DNA from: a virus | Reading direction: 5' to 3' (one strand) | DNA: 64,000 nucleotides | IMG/VR virus record: IMGVR_UViG_3300043411_001118 | Coordinates: 1-64,000 of that record | Shown: piece by piece, positions 8,506 to 15,580 of the stretch | How positions within the stretch are numbered: position 1 is the stretch's first letter | Layout: each line of letters opens with the position of its first letter | Notes under the pieces: generated by a model | The model's database searches: none | What the model saw: the letters and a program-made list of their open reading frames with translations, nothing else | What the model was told of the DNA's origin: nothing | Program-made: the position numbers and the translations under genes

Positions 8506-8718
8506 TTAAAACTCCGGAAAAATACGAGAGTCTGAACCATGTGCGCCCACATTCCAGATTGTGGCGAGTAATTCCCAATAATAATGTTGTATCGCGTAGT
8601 TAGTAAAGTGTTGAAGGTTTTGGTCCAAGGACGATTCGATAGCTTTAGCTCTTTCAGTAGCTTCAATGGCTATAATAATTCTAGAGTTTCCATCCTCTGT
8701 CCAAAGTTTATTTTCCAT
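8506..8718 (-). CDS. small orphan protein
   Basis: A 70-aa protein with an early IIIAIEATERAKAIESSLDQ helix, unrecognised. GAGGT lies 8 nt before the ATG and is part of the GGACGATTGAGG motif at the end of the upstream gene. A second GGACGATT copy lies within the gene at 8629. Confidence 0.55.
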   Translation of the reverse strand: MENKLWTEDGNSRIIIAIEATERAKAIESSLDQNLQHFTNYAIQHYYWELLATIWNVGAHGSDSRIFPEF

Positions 8719-8952
8719 TTATTTTAACCTCAATCGTCCCTTGTCTAAATTCCTCAATCTCATCAAAATTTCCTGGTCCAACCAAACTACCATACTATAC
8801 TCAAGTTCTGGAGTCTGTTCAAATAATGTCCAATCGATTCTTTCGACCCCGTTATCAATGTGTACAACCCGACTCAGACCAAAATTTGGACCAACGACAT
8901 CCACACTTACTTGTTTTGAATCAAGAGTTTTGTCTCGTGGCATTATTTTCAT
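8719..8952 (-). CDS. small orphan protein ending in KGRLRLK
   Basis: A 77-aa protein of unknown function in the tandem array. The final residues KGRLRLK come from a GGGACGATTGAGG motif. The start overlaps the upstream stop by 4 nt. Confidence 0.55.
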   Translation of the reverse strand: MKIMPRDKTLDSKQVSVDVVGPNFGLSRVVHIDNGVERIDWTLFEQTPELEYSMVVWLDQEILMRLRNLDKGRLRLK

Positions 8953-9149
8953 AGTATCCTTCTTTGATTGGCCAATTTCTCTGGAGATGATTGATTCAAC
9001 ATTAAATTTAACTCCTGGATACGATTTTCGAATCGAAGCTGTTGGTATGCCGATACTTCAACCAAATCAAAAAATCCAACAAATATCTTGTGCTTTAAAG
9101 ATTCTCGAATCGCCCACGAATATCGAACACTGGAGTTTGGCTTATTCAT
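8949..9149 (-). CDS. small orphan protein
   Basis: A 66-aa protein starting MNKPNSSVRY. The ATG at 9149 overlaps the end of the gene upstream (AATGAATAA). A longer reading from 9305 would lie almost entirely on top of that gene. It is helical and basic, and unrecognised. Confidence 0.5.
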   Translation of the reverse strand: MNKPNSSVRYSWAIRESLKHKIFVGFFDLVEVSAYQQLRFENRIQELNLMLNQSSPEKLANQRRIL

Positions 9150-9345
9150 TTGGTGTAAATCCAAAATTCGATCTATTGACTTCTCGCATATTCTGAAACC
9201 AAGTGAATAAATTCGTATGAACCACGCCAATAAAATCATAAGGAATTTGTCGAAATGATCCATGACGAAACTCATTTTCGATATGTTCTCTAATCCCCGC
9301 CGCAACTTCCTCGGAAATTATATGTGATTGAAGTTGATGATCCAT
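9142..9345 (-). CDS. small orphan protein, possible paralogue of 9347
   Basis: A 67-aa protein. The segment I-R-E-H-I-E-N-E-F-R-H-G resembles I-Q-R-N-V-E-N-D-L-R-Y-G in the next gene upstream. That hints that the array grew by duplication and divergence. Function is unknown. Confidence 0.5.
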   Translation of the reverse strand: MDHQLQSHIISEEVAAGIREHIENEFRHGSFRQIPYDFIGVVHTNLFTWFQNMREVNRSNFGFTPNE

Positions 9346-9346
9346 A

Positions 9347-9589
9347 TCAATACCCCATCGATTTTCGAAGATCTTGTTCCACCAAAAAATCGTGATCCGA
9401 CACTACATTCTGAATATCAAACTCGAAGTTAATTAATTTTATAACTCCATCGATTGAAAGTCTGTTAGTTATTCCATACCTCAAATCATTTTCCACGTTA
9501 CGCTGAATTCGAACCTTTATCAGCTTGCCGAAATTTGCATCGAGATGGCTTAGCATAGCCTTACCATCATGTTCGATATTACTTGTCAC
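9347..9589 (-). CDS. small orphan protein, possible paralogue of 9142
   Basis: An 80-aa protein with the E-N-D-L-R-Y-G motif shared with the gene at 9142. It is acidic in its C-terminal third. Its 5' end overlaps the preceding gene by 11 nt. Not recognised. Confidence 0.5.
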   Translation of the reverse strand: MTSNIEHDGKAMLSHLDANFGKLIKVRIQRNVENDLRYGITNRLSIDGVIKLINFEFDIQNVVSDHDFLVEQDLRKSMGY

Positions 9590-9770
9590 GTCTGACCTCT
9601 TGATGCAAAAATCGAATCATATAATTTAGATCCCAGAGAATTTCAAAATTTGCCTCTTCTATCAGAGCCGACAAATCTATTTTATTCTTACAAATTGATA
9701 TGTTATTATCCACCTTAATAACATTAGTGGCATCTCGAATATCCTCTCGTATCGATTGACGGTCCATCAA
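9579..9770 (-). CDS. small orphan protein
   Basis: A 63-aa helical protein starting MMDRQSIRED, with an NFEILWDLNYMIRFLHQEV helix near the end. It is of unknown function and overlaps its upstream neighbour by 4 nt. Confidence 0.5.
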   Translation of the reverse strand: MMDRQSIREDIRDATNVIKVDNNISICKNKIDLSALIEEANFEILWDLNYMIRFLHQEVRRDK

Positions 9771-9964
9771 TCCTCCCGATTAATTTCTATCGATTCGACT
9801 TCAGAAATGTCATAAGCCGAATTTACTGTTAGCCGATATTTTCCACTCTTCATTTTCTCTAACATAAAAATCGGTCCACCAGACATAGTGATCGTTATGA
9901 ATTTTTCGATCTCGAAGTCTGTGGATGTTCCGTCTTTATTTTTGAAATGTAATGATCTTTTCAC
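9767..9964 (-). CDS. small orphan protein
   Basis: A 65-aa, probably beta-rich protein (SLHFKNKDGTSTDFEIEKF, then a GKYRLTV strand). Unknown function. It overlaps the genes on both sides by 4 nt, as expected for a coupled operon. Confidence 0.55.
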   Translation of the reverse strand: MKRSLHFKNKDGTSTDFEIEKFITITMSGGPIFMLEKMKSGKYRLTVNSAYDISEVESIEINRED

Positions 9965-10185
9965 AATACCCTTGCCTTCATAGTCTCCGTATCGAATTGA
10001 ACTGTAACATACTCGCCATGTTCAATCCACTTTTGGAGTTTGTCGTATTGCTCAGACTCTCTTTTTTCGATCAATGCCTCACGTTCATACTCATCTGTTA
10101 TCTCTTTTGGGATTGAAGCAATTACCGCATCCCGCACCGCATCCGAGACTGTATCAGGATCTTTAAATGTAATTTCAATAATCAT
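9961..10185 (-). CDS. small orphan protein
   Basis: A 74-aa protein beginning MIIEITFKDPDTVSDAVRDA with a charged middle and a C-terminal Y-V-T-V-Q-F-D strand. Unrecognised. ATGA overlaps join it to both neighbours. Confidence 0.55.
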   Translation of the reverse strand: MIIEITFKDPDTVSDAVRDAVIASIPKEITDEYEREALIEKRESEQYDKLQKWIEHGEYVTVQFDTETMKARVL

Positions 10186-10487
10186 ATTTTCTCCGACAAA
10201 ATTCCTTGAATTTTGAGTGTTGAAATGATTGCCCTCATTCCTGCTTGTAGTCCAGCACGATAATCATCGAGCCTTTCTTCAGTTAAGTCTTTGGTCACGG
10301 TCTTAGCCCACTTAATTTGTTCAGTTTCGATCTGATTCTGCCAATTGTAAAGTAGGGAAAAATCAACTATTCCGCTTCCTTTAGTCATCGATTTATTTTC
10401 CTTTGCCAACCTGGCTTGTTCTTGTGGATTACAACACCACGGCATCCCGCGCTCATAACCACATTTATCACAATACATTCCTGTCAT
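10182..10487 (-). CDS. small putative zinc-binding protein
   Basis: A 101-aa protein. The N-terminal CDKCGYERGMPWCC segment (residues 6-19) has a C-x2-C plus C-C arrangement suited to zinc binding. The rest is helical. It overlaps the next gene upstream by 4 nt and is probably expressed from the promoter at 11019-11052. Confidence 0.6.
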   Translation of the reverse strand: MTGMYCDKCGYERGMPWCCNPQEQARLAKENKSMTKGSGIVDFSLLYNWQNQIETEQIKWAKTVTKDLTEERLDDYRAGLQAGMRAIISTLKIQGILSEKI

Positions 10488-10996
10488 ACATGAACCTCCA
10501 CATTGATTTCAGAAACATTCTTTCCTTGCAGTTCTCGAATCATCCAAGCTTCAACAATTGAAGGGATGTTCGAAAAGTGAGTCCAGATATTTTCCTCTCC
10601 CTCGATTGTCGCCTGATATCCTCCGTAATTGTTCGATCTAAAAACAACGAACCCCGGCGCAATTTCGACACCAGAAGAATTTGTTAACGCCTCAATCAAT
10701 GGTGTGATTTCAGTTTCTTTCTTTTTGAATTGTTCGAGATTTCTTAACGCTCGAATCGCTTCCCAGTCGTACTCCACAAAAACGAACGTGTTCCCACCAG
10801 ACAAAATTTCTTGACTGTATTCGCAATATCGAACCGACTCATATTTCTTAGCAATCGTTTTGATTGGTTCGATGTTGATCGATAAATCCTTGATTCTTAC
10901 ATTGACCGATGAATAGTCACTTGTGACGCTAACCTGTGACGGTTTGATTCCAAGTGCCTTAAGTTCTTTTCTGATTTCCTTAGCTTCCTGTGTCAT
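10484..10996 (-). CDS. LPD29-like small phage protein
   Basis: A 170-aa protein. The opening (A-K-E-I-R-K-E-L-K-A, then S-V-T-S-D, then S-V-N-V-R-I-K-D) matches the pattern of the large-polyvalent-protein-associated domain LPD29. That domain is also found as small stand-alone phage and plasmid proteins of unknown role. AGGAG precedes the ATG by about 8 nt, and a strong promoter lies 20-55 nt upstream. It is the first gene of the leftward unit that runs through the small-gene array. Confidence 0.55.
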   Translation of the reverse strand: MTQEAKEIRKELKALGIKPSQVSVTSDYSSVNVRIKDLSINIEPIKTIAKKYESVRYCEYSQEILSGGNTFVFVEYDWEAIRALRNLEQFKKKETEITPLIEALTNSSGVEIAPGFVVFRSNNYGGYQATIEGEENIWTHFSNIPSIVEAWMIRELQGKNVSEINVEVHV

Positions 10997-11018
10997 AATG
11001 TATCTCCTATCAATTTCA

Positions 11019-11052
11019 ATTATAAAGTACCAAAATCATCCAAACTTGTCAA
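11019..11052 (-). promoter_or_regulatory. sigma70-like promoter (early family)
   Basis: Reading leftward: TTGACA at 11052-11047, TTTGGAT in the spacer, then TACTTT/TATAAT 17-22 nt downstream. It belongs to the family described at 11437, 13426, 13707, 15551, 17922, 18438, 36823 and 44847. It precedes the 170-aa gene that starts at 10996. Confidence 0.75.
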
Positions 11053-11063
11053 GAATTAAAACC

Positions 11064-11390
11064 TTATCGTCCTAATTCATTTAACGCTTGTCTCAGATTT
11101 TCTCTCGTACTGGATAGAATCCCGTTTGCACGATTGAACGCCTGAGTGATTGTATTCTCTGCCTTTCGGTTTGCTTCGGTGACGATTCGATTTGCTTCGG
11201 TTGTGGCCTCTGCGATCAACGTCTCACAACCTTTGCGGGTTTCTGTGATACTTGCCGATGGGTAAATGTCCGAGCGAACATCACGCTCGACCTCAATTAA
11301 TACCGACTCCAACCACGGTCCTAGATAACTCTCAAGTCCGAGTTTTTCGATTGATTCTTTTAAGATTTTAATTTCTTGTTCTTTAGTCAT
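11064..11390 (-). CDS. coiled-coil small protein
   Basis: A 108-aa protein starting MTKEQEIKIL. The ATG at 11390 has GGAGG 5 nt upstream; any further extension would read through the promoter. Residues 55-100 form an Ala-rich coiled coil (A-E-A-T-x-E-A-N-R-I-V-x-E-A-N-R). Function is unknown. A GGACGAT-like motif sits at the 3' end. Confidence 0.65.
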   Translation of the reverse strand: MTKEQEIKILKESIEKLGLESYLGPWLESVLIEVERDVRSDIYPSASITETRKGCETLIAEATTEANRIVTEANRKAENTITQAFNRANGILSSTRENLRQALNELGR

Positions 11391-11436
11391 TTTGTCCTCC
11401 ATCAAATGATTGATTCTTTCAACCACATGTATATGA

Positions 11437-11462
11437 TGCCATAAATTATCCAAACTTGTCAA
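11437..11462 (-). promoter_or_regulatory. sigma70-like promoter (early family)
   Basis: TTGACA at 11462-11457 is followed by AGTTTGGATAATTTATGG and a CATCAT -10 region, 18 nt apart. The -10 is weaker than in sister promoters, but the -35 and spacer are conserved. It drives the coiled-coil gene at 11390. Confidence 0.65.
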
Positions 11463-11607
11463 CTATTAAATCGTCCCTGCACCGCCCCACAACTACCTGT
11501 CATTATATGCACCACTTCCGTTCGTATATGGTGCCTATTTCGACAAGTGCTTGCTATTTTAAACACCATTTGATTTCACCTGATCGAGCTAATTAATAAA
11601 TACCTGG

Positions 11608-12642
11608 ATGAAATTCTCCCAATTCTTAACTGAACTGCAAATAGCTAAGCTTCCAGGATTGGGCCTAGCAAGGCATAAAATGCCTCAGATTGCCGGGGAT
11701 AAGATTCAAGCATTCCTAGCCAAGCTTAGGCAAGACGGCATCTCAAGCCGAACTACGACCATTGAGGCATCAAGGCTGAAGCCGACTCAGAATGAATACA
11801 ATGTCGAGAAAGTCAAGGCATTGAAGCAACAGATCTTGAATCTGGACCTGAAGCCAAAACCATTAATCTGTTCTATTGATAACTACATTCTAGATGGTCA
11901 TCACACTTGGTTAGCTCGTAAAGAAATTAATCCACACTACCCAGTTCATGTTATCCAAGTGAACCTTCCTATTAAAGCATTGATTGATGTCGCATCTGAA
12001 TTCGAACACGCAAGACATAAGAATATTCATGAAACGTTTTTAAGTTTTTTGCGCGAAAAGAAAGAACCCGTTACTGATCCGAGACAGCCTTGGGAGAATC
12101 CAAAGGATGTTGAGAACACAGAGGCATTGAAGAAATATTATGATGAAATCATTTCAAAAATTCAAGAAGCTAAAAATGCATTCAATAGAATTTTGAAATT
12201 AGAAGGTCAAGGCGGGAAAGTTCTTTTGGGTTTGAAGCCGTTTGATAGTTTTATTGATAAGGTTGTCAAACGAGGAAAACCGGCAGATCAAATTCATGAT
12301 GTGCTTCGCGGAGCAATCTTGATGTCAACAAGTGAAGATGTTGATCGTGTTGTAAAGAGCATTGCTAAAAGATATCGAATTTACGAACACGAAGTAAAAG
12401 ATAAAGAACATACGAATGAGTTTGGTTATTATGGTTCACACCATTTTAAAATATTAGTTCCAACTAAAACTTCTGGTGGAGTTATTGCGGAAATTCAGAT
12501 CATGACAAAAAAACTTTGGTCATATAAATCTGTCGCACATGACATCTATACCAAGTGGAGAAGTTCAGAGGAAATTGATTCTGATATCCGAGCGCAGGAT
12601 GTTGCTTGGTCAAAAGAATTATTTCGGCTTGGTAATCGCTAG
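11608..12642 (+). CDS. head-targeted ParB-like / RelA-SpoT synthetase-like fusion
   Basis: A 344-aa protein with three parts. Residues 1-9 (MKFSQFLTE) form a capsid-targeting leader ending in L-T-E. Residues about 48-125 resemble a ParB-like nuclease domain (RLKPTQNEYNVEKV, then ILDGHHTWLA at 94-103). Residues about 205-320 match the RelA/SpoT nucleotidyltransferase family: K-P-F-D-S-F-I-D-K, D-Q-I-H-D-V-L-R-G, GYYGSHHFKI at 273-282, and EIQIMT at 295-300 where Rel proteins have EIQIRT. Such enzymes make (p)ppGpp or, in toxSAS toxins, pyrophosphorylate other substrates. I infer a virion-delivered effector that alters host nucleotides or tRNA. It is transcribed against its neighbours. Confidence 0.75.
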   Translation: MKFSQFLTELQIAKLPGLGLARHKMPQIAGDKIQAFLAKLRQDGISSRTTTIEASRLKPTQNEYNVEKVKALKQQILNLDLKPKPLICSIDNYILDGHHTWLARKEINPHYPVHVIQVNLPIKALIDVASEFEHARHKNIHETFLSFLREKKEPVTDPRQPWENPKDVENTEALKKYYDEIISKIQEAKNAFNRILKLEGQGGKVLLGLKPFDSFIDKVVKRGKPADQIHDVLRGAILMSTSEDVDRVVKSIAKRYRIYEHEVKDKEHTNEFGYYGSHHFKILVPTKTSGGVIAEIQIMTKKLWSYKSVAHDIYTKWRSSEEIDSDIRAQDVAWSKELFRLGNR

Positions 12643-12978
12643 GTATTTATTGCCATCTTTAATGACTTGATAATTTAGCTCAGATTCAATAATTTTAATG
12701 AATCGGTTGTAGACTCGAACCCGACTTTTCTCCATTGCAGAAAACCAAAAATATGGTGGGTAGTTTTCGAAAATATATTCACTTAGAATCTCGAATACAT
12801 TTTTTAGAACTCGAAATGGGTTTTTTGATTCGTTTGTTATTCGGGTTTGTGATAGTGAGTAACCCATGTCATCTGTCTTTCTTTCGTTGATCAGAGCAAA
12901 GGATATTTCCGAAGTTTTAGATACAATGAATTTATAAATGGAGCCATCAATCACAAATTGTTTCTCAAAATTATTCAT
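12619..12978 (-). CDS. conserved small protein next to Rel-like gene
   Basis: A 119-aa protein. The motif ENYPPYFWFSAMEKSRVRVY, followed by R-F-I-K-I-I-E-S-E-L-x-Y, is a pattern I have seen in unnamed phage and plasmid proteins. Its end overlaps the Rel-like gene tail-to-tail by 24 nt, and its start overlaps the end of the ppGpp-hydrolase-like gene, from which it is probably co-transcribed. It could be an accessory or antitoxin, but nothing in the sequence proves this. Confidence 0.6.
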   Translation of the reverse strand: MNNFEKQFVIDGSIYKFIVSKTSEISFALINERKTDDMGYSLSQTRITNESKNPFRVLKNVFEILSEYIFENYPPYFWFSAMEKSRVRVYNRFIKIIESELNYQVIKDGNKYLAITKPK

Positions 12979-13406
12979 GTCATTTTCTGTCCAGAAAGAA
13001 ACTCATAATATTTTTTATATTCCTCAACCCTTACAAAATCTTTCGCGGTTAGATTCTTCAACCTAGAAATTTGCGCGTTATGCTTCAAGTCTGACATCTT
13101 AACAACTCTTGCCAGTGGATTTCTTTTTATCTTTTTGAAATACTCATCGGACGATCCAATACCCTTGGTTAATAGTTGTACAGCATTTATTAAGTTTTGG
13201 GGGATTCCCTTAACTAATAGGTCATTAGGAAATAGGGGAGTATCTTCTAAGATGTCGTGAAGATAGGCGACGATCTTTTCTTCTGTGGTATTGACACCAG
13301 CAACAACAGCTTCAATGTGTTTGATGTACGATTCGCCACCCAAATCTTTTTGATTGGCGTGGTATTTCAAAGCCAATTCTTTCGCAATTTCGAGTACCTT
13401 ATTCAC
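12975..13406 (-). CDS. MESH1/SpoT-type HD-domain (p)ppGpp hydrolase-like protein
   Basis: A 143-aa single-domain HD protein of the RelA/SpoT hydrolase class. All signature residues are visible: H30 in Y-I-K-H, H50-D51 and E54-D55 in LHDILEDT, and D106/N110 in SDLKHN. The family removes the 3'-pyrophosphate of (p)ppGpp using Mn2+. I chose the GTG at 13406 because GGAGGT lies 7 nt upstream; a longer reading would cross the promoter at 13426-13454. It lies 333 nt beyond the end of the opposing Rel-synthetase-like gene, which suggests the two functions are linked. Confidence 0.8.
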   Translation of the reverse strand: MNKVLEIAKELALKYHANQKDLGGESYIKHIEAVVAGVNTTEEKIVAYLHDILEDTPLFPNDLLVKGIPQNLINAVQLLTKGIGSSDEYFKKIKRNPLARVVKMSDLKHNAQISRLKNLTAKDFVRVEEYKKYYEFLSGQKMT

Positions 13407-13425
13407 GTCTCTAACCTCCATAATC

Positions 13426-13454
13426 AATATACCAAACTTATCCAAATATGTCAA
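13426..13454 (-). promoter_or_regulatory. sigma70-like promoter of the hydrolase gene
   Basis: TTGACA at 13454-13449, a 17-nt spacer containing TTTGGAT, and TATATT at 13431-13426. It is the best match to sigma70 consensus in the family. It leads into GGAGGT and the GTG of the HD-domain gene. Confidence 0.8.
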
Positions 13455-13465
13455 ATAAAATCTTA

Positions 13466-13657
13466 TTAGTCCCTTAGTTGCGCTAGCGCCATTTTGATGG
13501 TCTCTGTAGACGCACCAGATAGCTTTCCTGCTAGTTTTATTTTAGCCCTGTTAGCCGGGGTATTCATCTCGGAGATTTCTCCAGACGTGTCAGTTGCCCT
13601 GCTTGGTGGATGCGACCGCATCTTCCTAATCTTGGCTTTACTACTTTTACTAGTCAT
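13466..13657 (-). CDS. small basic protein
   Basis: A 63-aa, Ser/Lys/Arg-rich protein with a C-terminal helix K-L-S-G-A-S-T-E-T-I-K-M-A-L. Function is unknown. AAGGAAGGTGAT precedes the ATG, and its own promoter lies 50-80 nt upstream. Confidence 0.6.
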   Translation of the reverse strand: MTSKSSKAKIRKMRSHPPSRATDTSGEISEMNTPANRAKIKLAGKLSGASTETIKMALAQLRD

Positions 13658-13706
13658 TAATTATCACCTTCCTTTCAATTGTGGAGTAAATCCACCCCAC
13701 ATATAT

Positions 13707-13736
13707 AAGATACCACAAATCATCCAAAGGTGTCAA
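13707..13736 (-). promoter_or_regulatory. sigma70-like promoter (early family)
   Basis: TTGACA at 13736-13731, an 18-nt spacer with TTTGGATGATTTGTGG, and TATCTT at 13712-13707. It drives the small basic gene at 13657. Confidence 0.75.
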
Positions 13737-13756
13737 CAATTATTTTGGTAATGATT

Positions 13757-14170
13757 TTAGTGGTTTATGTTGTCTAAGAATGATTTGTCAAATATTGTTA
13801 CTGTTTTAATAGCAAGATCTCGACCCCAAATAACTTGGTTTTCTACCTTTTCAGATTTTTCTGCGTCCGATAGTCTGGCTGTGTTGTCAGTCACATCAAT
13901 ATAAACCAGCCCACCATGACCGGTTGTATCGTGATGTCCTGGTGGATTGTCGTTGTGATACCACCGGAAAACATTTTTTAAATTGGCCTGACCATAGTAA
14001 GCAATATCATCTTTATCACATGGAAAAAGTGATCTGTCTCGCACCCCAGAATTTTTAAATGATATCCATCCAGTCGATCCATTAAGTCCTCGACGACCAA
14101 TTTTAACAGTAAAGTTTGGTGGTAGTTTGTCCGGGGATGCTTCATTGAGAATTTCTTTGAACGATTTCAT
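13757..14170 (-). CDS. head-targeted protein of unknown function
   Basis: A 137-aa protein. The leader MKSFKEILNEA ends in L-N-E-A, the same capsid-targeting pattern and protease site as other candidates in this window. The mature part is rich in Gly, Asp and aromatic residues and has an HNDNPPGHHDTTGHGG segment with four His, possibly metal-binding. No family is recognised. Unlike the other leader-bearing genes, it sits within the early small-gene region. Confidence 0.65.
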   Translation of the reverse strand: MKSFKEILNEASPDKLPPNFTVKIGRRGLNGSTGWISFKNSGVRDRSLFPCDKDDIAYYGQANLKNVFRWYHNDNPPGHHDTTGHGGLVYIDVTDNTARLSDAEKSEKVENQVIWGRDLAIKTVTIFDKSFLDNINH

Positions 14171-14175
14171 AAAGC

Positions 14176-14376
14176 TTATTTAGATCCAACTAATAGTTTA
14201 GCATACTTTACAGCAGCATCTTCGTTATTGAAGATTTTAATGGTTTGTACTAGACCTCCAGATTCATCGTCCCTGAGAATAACAGAGTATTTTTCTGTAA
14301 CGGGATTAACTACAAATGTCGTTATCTCAAATTCTGCATTCGTAAATTTGTGAATCGTCCCTGGCAAATCTTTCAT
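14176..14376 (-). CDS. small orphan protein
   Basis: A 66-aa protein, beta-rich followed by a short helix (N-N-E-D-A-A-V-K-Y-A-K-L-L). Unknown. Two GGACGAT motifs lie within it, near 14265 and 14353. Confidence 0.55.
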   Translation of the reverse strand: MKDLPGTIHKFTNAEFEITTFVVNPVTEKYSVILRDDESGGLVQTIKIFNNEDAAVKYAKLLVGSK

Positions 14377-14639
14377 AATAATCCCCTACTTTTTGCTAAA
14401 CCAAACATTCTCGATCCCATTCTCATCCTACAGAATTCCTCAATTGTCTCACACCCGCTGTCCTGATATGCGCCCATAGTGAGACCGTATTCTTCAGCAA
14501 TGAATAATAACGCCGCCGTCTTCTCATCTCCACCGGCGCGTCCAAACAGATATTTTTGTCTGAGTATTCGGATCTCTCCCCGACCTCGTTTCCTCATTCC
14601 GAATGTATGGATGATCTGTTCAACTTGTTGTGTGTTCAT
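14373..14639 (-). CDS. small orphan protein
   Basis: An 88-aa basic protein (GMRKRGRGEIRILRQ near the N-terminus) of unknown function. It overlaps the gene downstream by 4 nt. Confidence 0.55.
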   Translation of the reverse strand: MNTQQVEQIIHTFGMRKRGRGEIRILRQKYLFGRAGGDEKTAALLFIAEEYGLTMGAYQDSGCETIEEFCRMRMGSRMFGLAKSRGLL

Positions 14640-14643
14640 TTTA

Positions 14644-14988
14644 TTAATCCCCGATATCCAAGGTGCTGAAAGTTTCTTTTATCGGTACATGCTTGGGGCT
14701 ATTAAGTCCACCTTTTAGTATGAATGAGTTGGAGATCATTCCCCAATCAAAAAGTCCAGTATTAAATATCGCCCTAGTGATCGCTATTGTATCCTGATAG
14801 GATGTTGACTTCTCCCTAACCAACTTCGACTCGAAATCTCTTATGGAATATTTTGCAGATTCACCCTTGGATATTAATTCCTGCAAAATATTTTGAATTT
14901 CCTCCGCAAGCAAATCAATATCGACGGACTCATTTTTCGGTGAATCCGGAATCATATAATGTGGATATGGTGCGTAAAAATATAACAT
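14644..14988 (-). CDS. hypothetical protein
   Basis: A 114-aa protein with an aromatic N-terminus (MLYFYAPYPHYM) and an acidic helical middle. Not recognised. AGGAGACG precedes the ATG. Confidence 0.6.
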   Translation of the reverse strand: MLYFYAPYPHYMIPDSPKNESVDIDLLAEEIQNILQELISKGESAKYSIRDFESKLVREKSTSYQDTIAITRAIFNTGLFDWGMISNSFILKGGLNSPKHVPIKETFSTLDIGD

Positions 14989-14999
14989 TTCGTCTCCTA

Positions 15000-15236
15000 T
15001 TAAATGTGTCTACCTTGTAATCTCAATAACATTTCGATCTGAGTGTTTGTGAATCCATATTTGGAAGCACGAAGTTTAAAAACCTCTGTCTTACTGTATT
15101 CCCTCACATGAAATTTTTTCACATCGTAAGCATGGCCCGGATAACTATCCTGGAAAATTTTAAAAAGTTGATCGGCCTTACTTCTCCCGCCACAAGCCTT
15201 CTCAAAATTTTCTGTTTCTTTCTGTTCGTTGTACAT
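15000..15236 (-). CDS. small orphan protein
   Basis: A 78-aa charged protein (MYNEQKETENFEKACGG) of unknown function, with a well-placed GGAAAC upstream. It belongs to the unit started by the promoter at 15551-15580. Confidence 0.6.
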   Translation of the reverse strand: MYNEQKETENFEKACGGRSKADQLFKIFQDSYPGHAYDVKKFHVREYSKTEVFKLRASKYGFTNTQIEMLLRLQGRHI

Positions 15237-15244
15237 GATGTTTC

Positions 15245-15508
15245 CTACTTTTTTAAAAATTCAGCGTCAAATTCTCTAACTGCTTTCGCTCTTTCCTCAG
15301 CAAAACTCTTGGCCCCATTCAGAACCGATTTTGCCAACTCAGAATATTCCCCGTAGGCAACAGCAAGTTCAAGAACAAATTTTTTGTTTGTCTTAACTTC
15401 ATTTTGAACGGATTCGAAAATCCGACCAACCTTTTCGCCGTTTCCATTAACAGCAGCTTCCCACATTCTGTGAATCGCCAACTGAACCAATCTTTTATTT
15501 CCTTTCAT
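15245..15508 (-). CDS. small helical protein
   Basis: An 87-aa protein starting MKGNKRLVQLAI. The ATG at 15508 sits 5 nt after AGGAG; a longer frame upstream reads through the promoter and is not coding. It has an amphipathic A-E-E-R-A-K-A-V-R-E-F C-terminus. Unknown. Confidence 0.6.
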   Translation of the reverse strand: MKGNKRLVQLAIHRMWEAAVNGNGEKVGRIFESVQNEVKTNKKFVLELAVAYGEYSELAKSVLNGAKSFAEERAKAVREFDAEFLKK

Positions 15509-15550
15509 CATATCTCCTATCAAACTGGTTGAACTCTCAACCACAGATAT

Positions 15551-15580
15551 ATGATGCCACACATTATCCAAATGTGTCAA
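15551..15580 (-). promoter_or_regulatory. sigma70-like promoter (early family)
   Basis: TTGACA at 15580-15575 overlaps the stop codon of the upstream gene. CATTTGGATAATGTGTGG forms the spacer, and CATCAT/ATATAT forms the -10 region. It serves the genes at 15508 and 15236. Confidence 0.65.

Noticed and set aside
8666-9196. A rightward frame of 176 codons across the small-gene array
   Set aside because: It covers two leftward genes with proper starts and overlaps. Its own start lacks a ribosome binding site, and the protein is typical antisense composition.
11391-11462. Extended N-terminus M-T-S-L-D-N-L-W-H-H for the gene at 11064, and similar M-T-H-L-D / M-T-Y-L-D starts at 13454, 15580 and 18467
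   Set aside because: These look like a shared leader peptide but are the promoter TTGACA-N2-TTTGGAT read as codons. Good ribosome binding sites place the real starts further in.
11594-11604. TAATAAATACC just before the ParB-Rel gene, and TAAATA words near 35390, 57190, 61220 and 31840, as T4-type late promoters
   Set aside because: Several lie less than 15 nt before the ATG, too close for a leader with a ribosome binding site, and TAAATA is frequent by chance in such AT-rich DNA. Only the copy at 35669 is kept, as weak.
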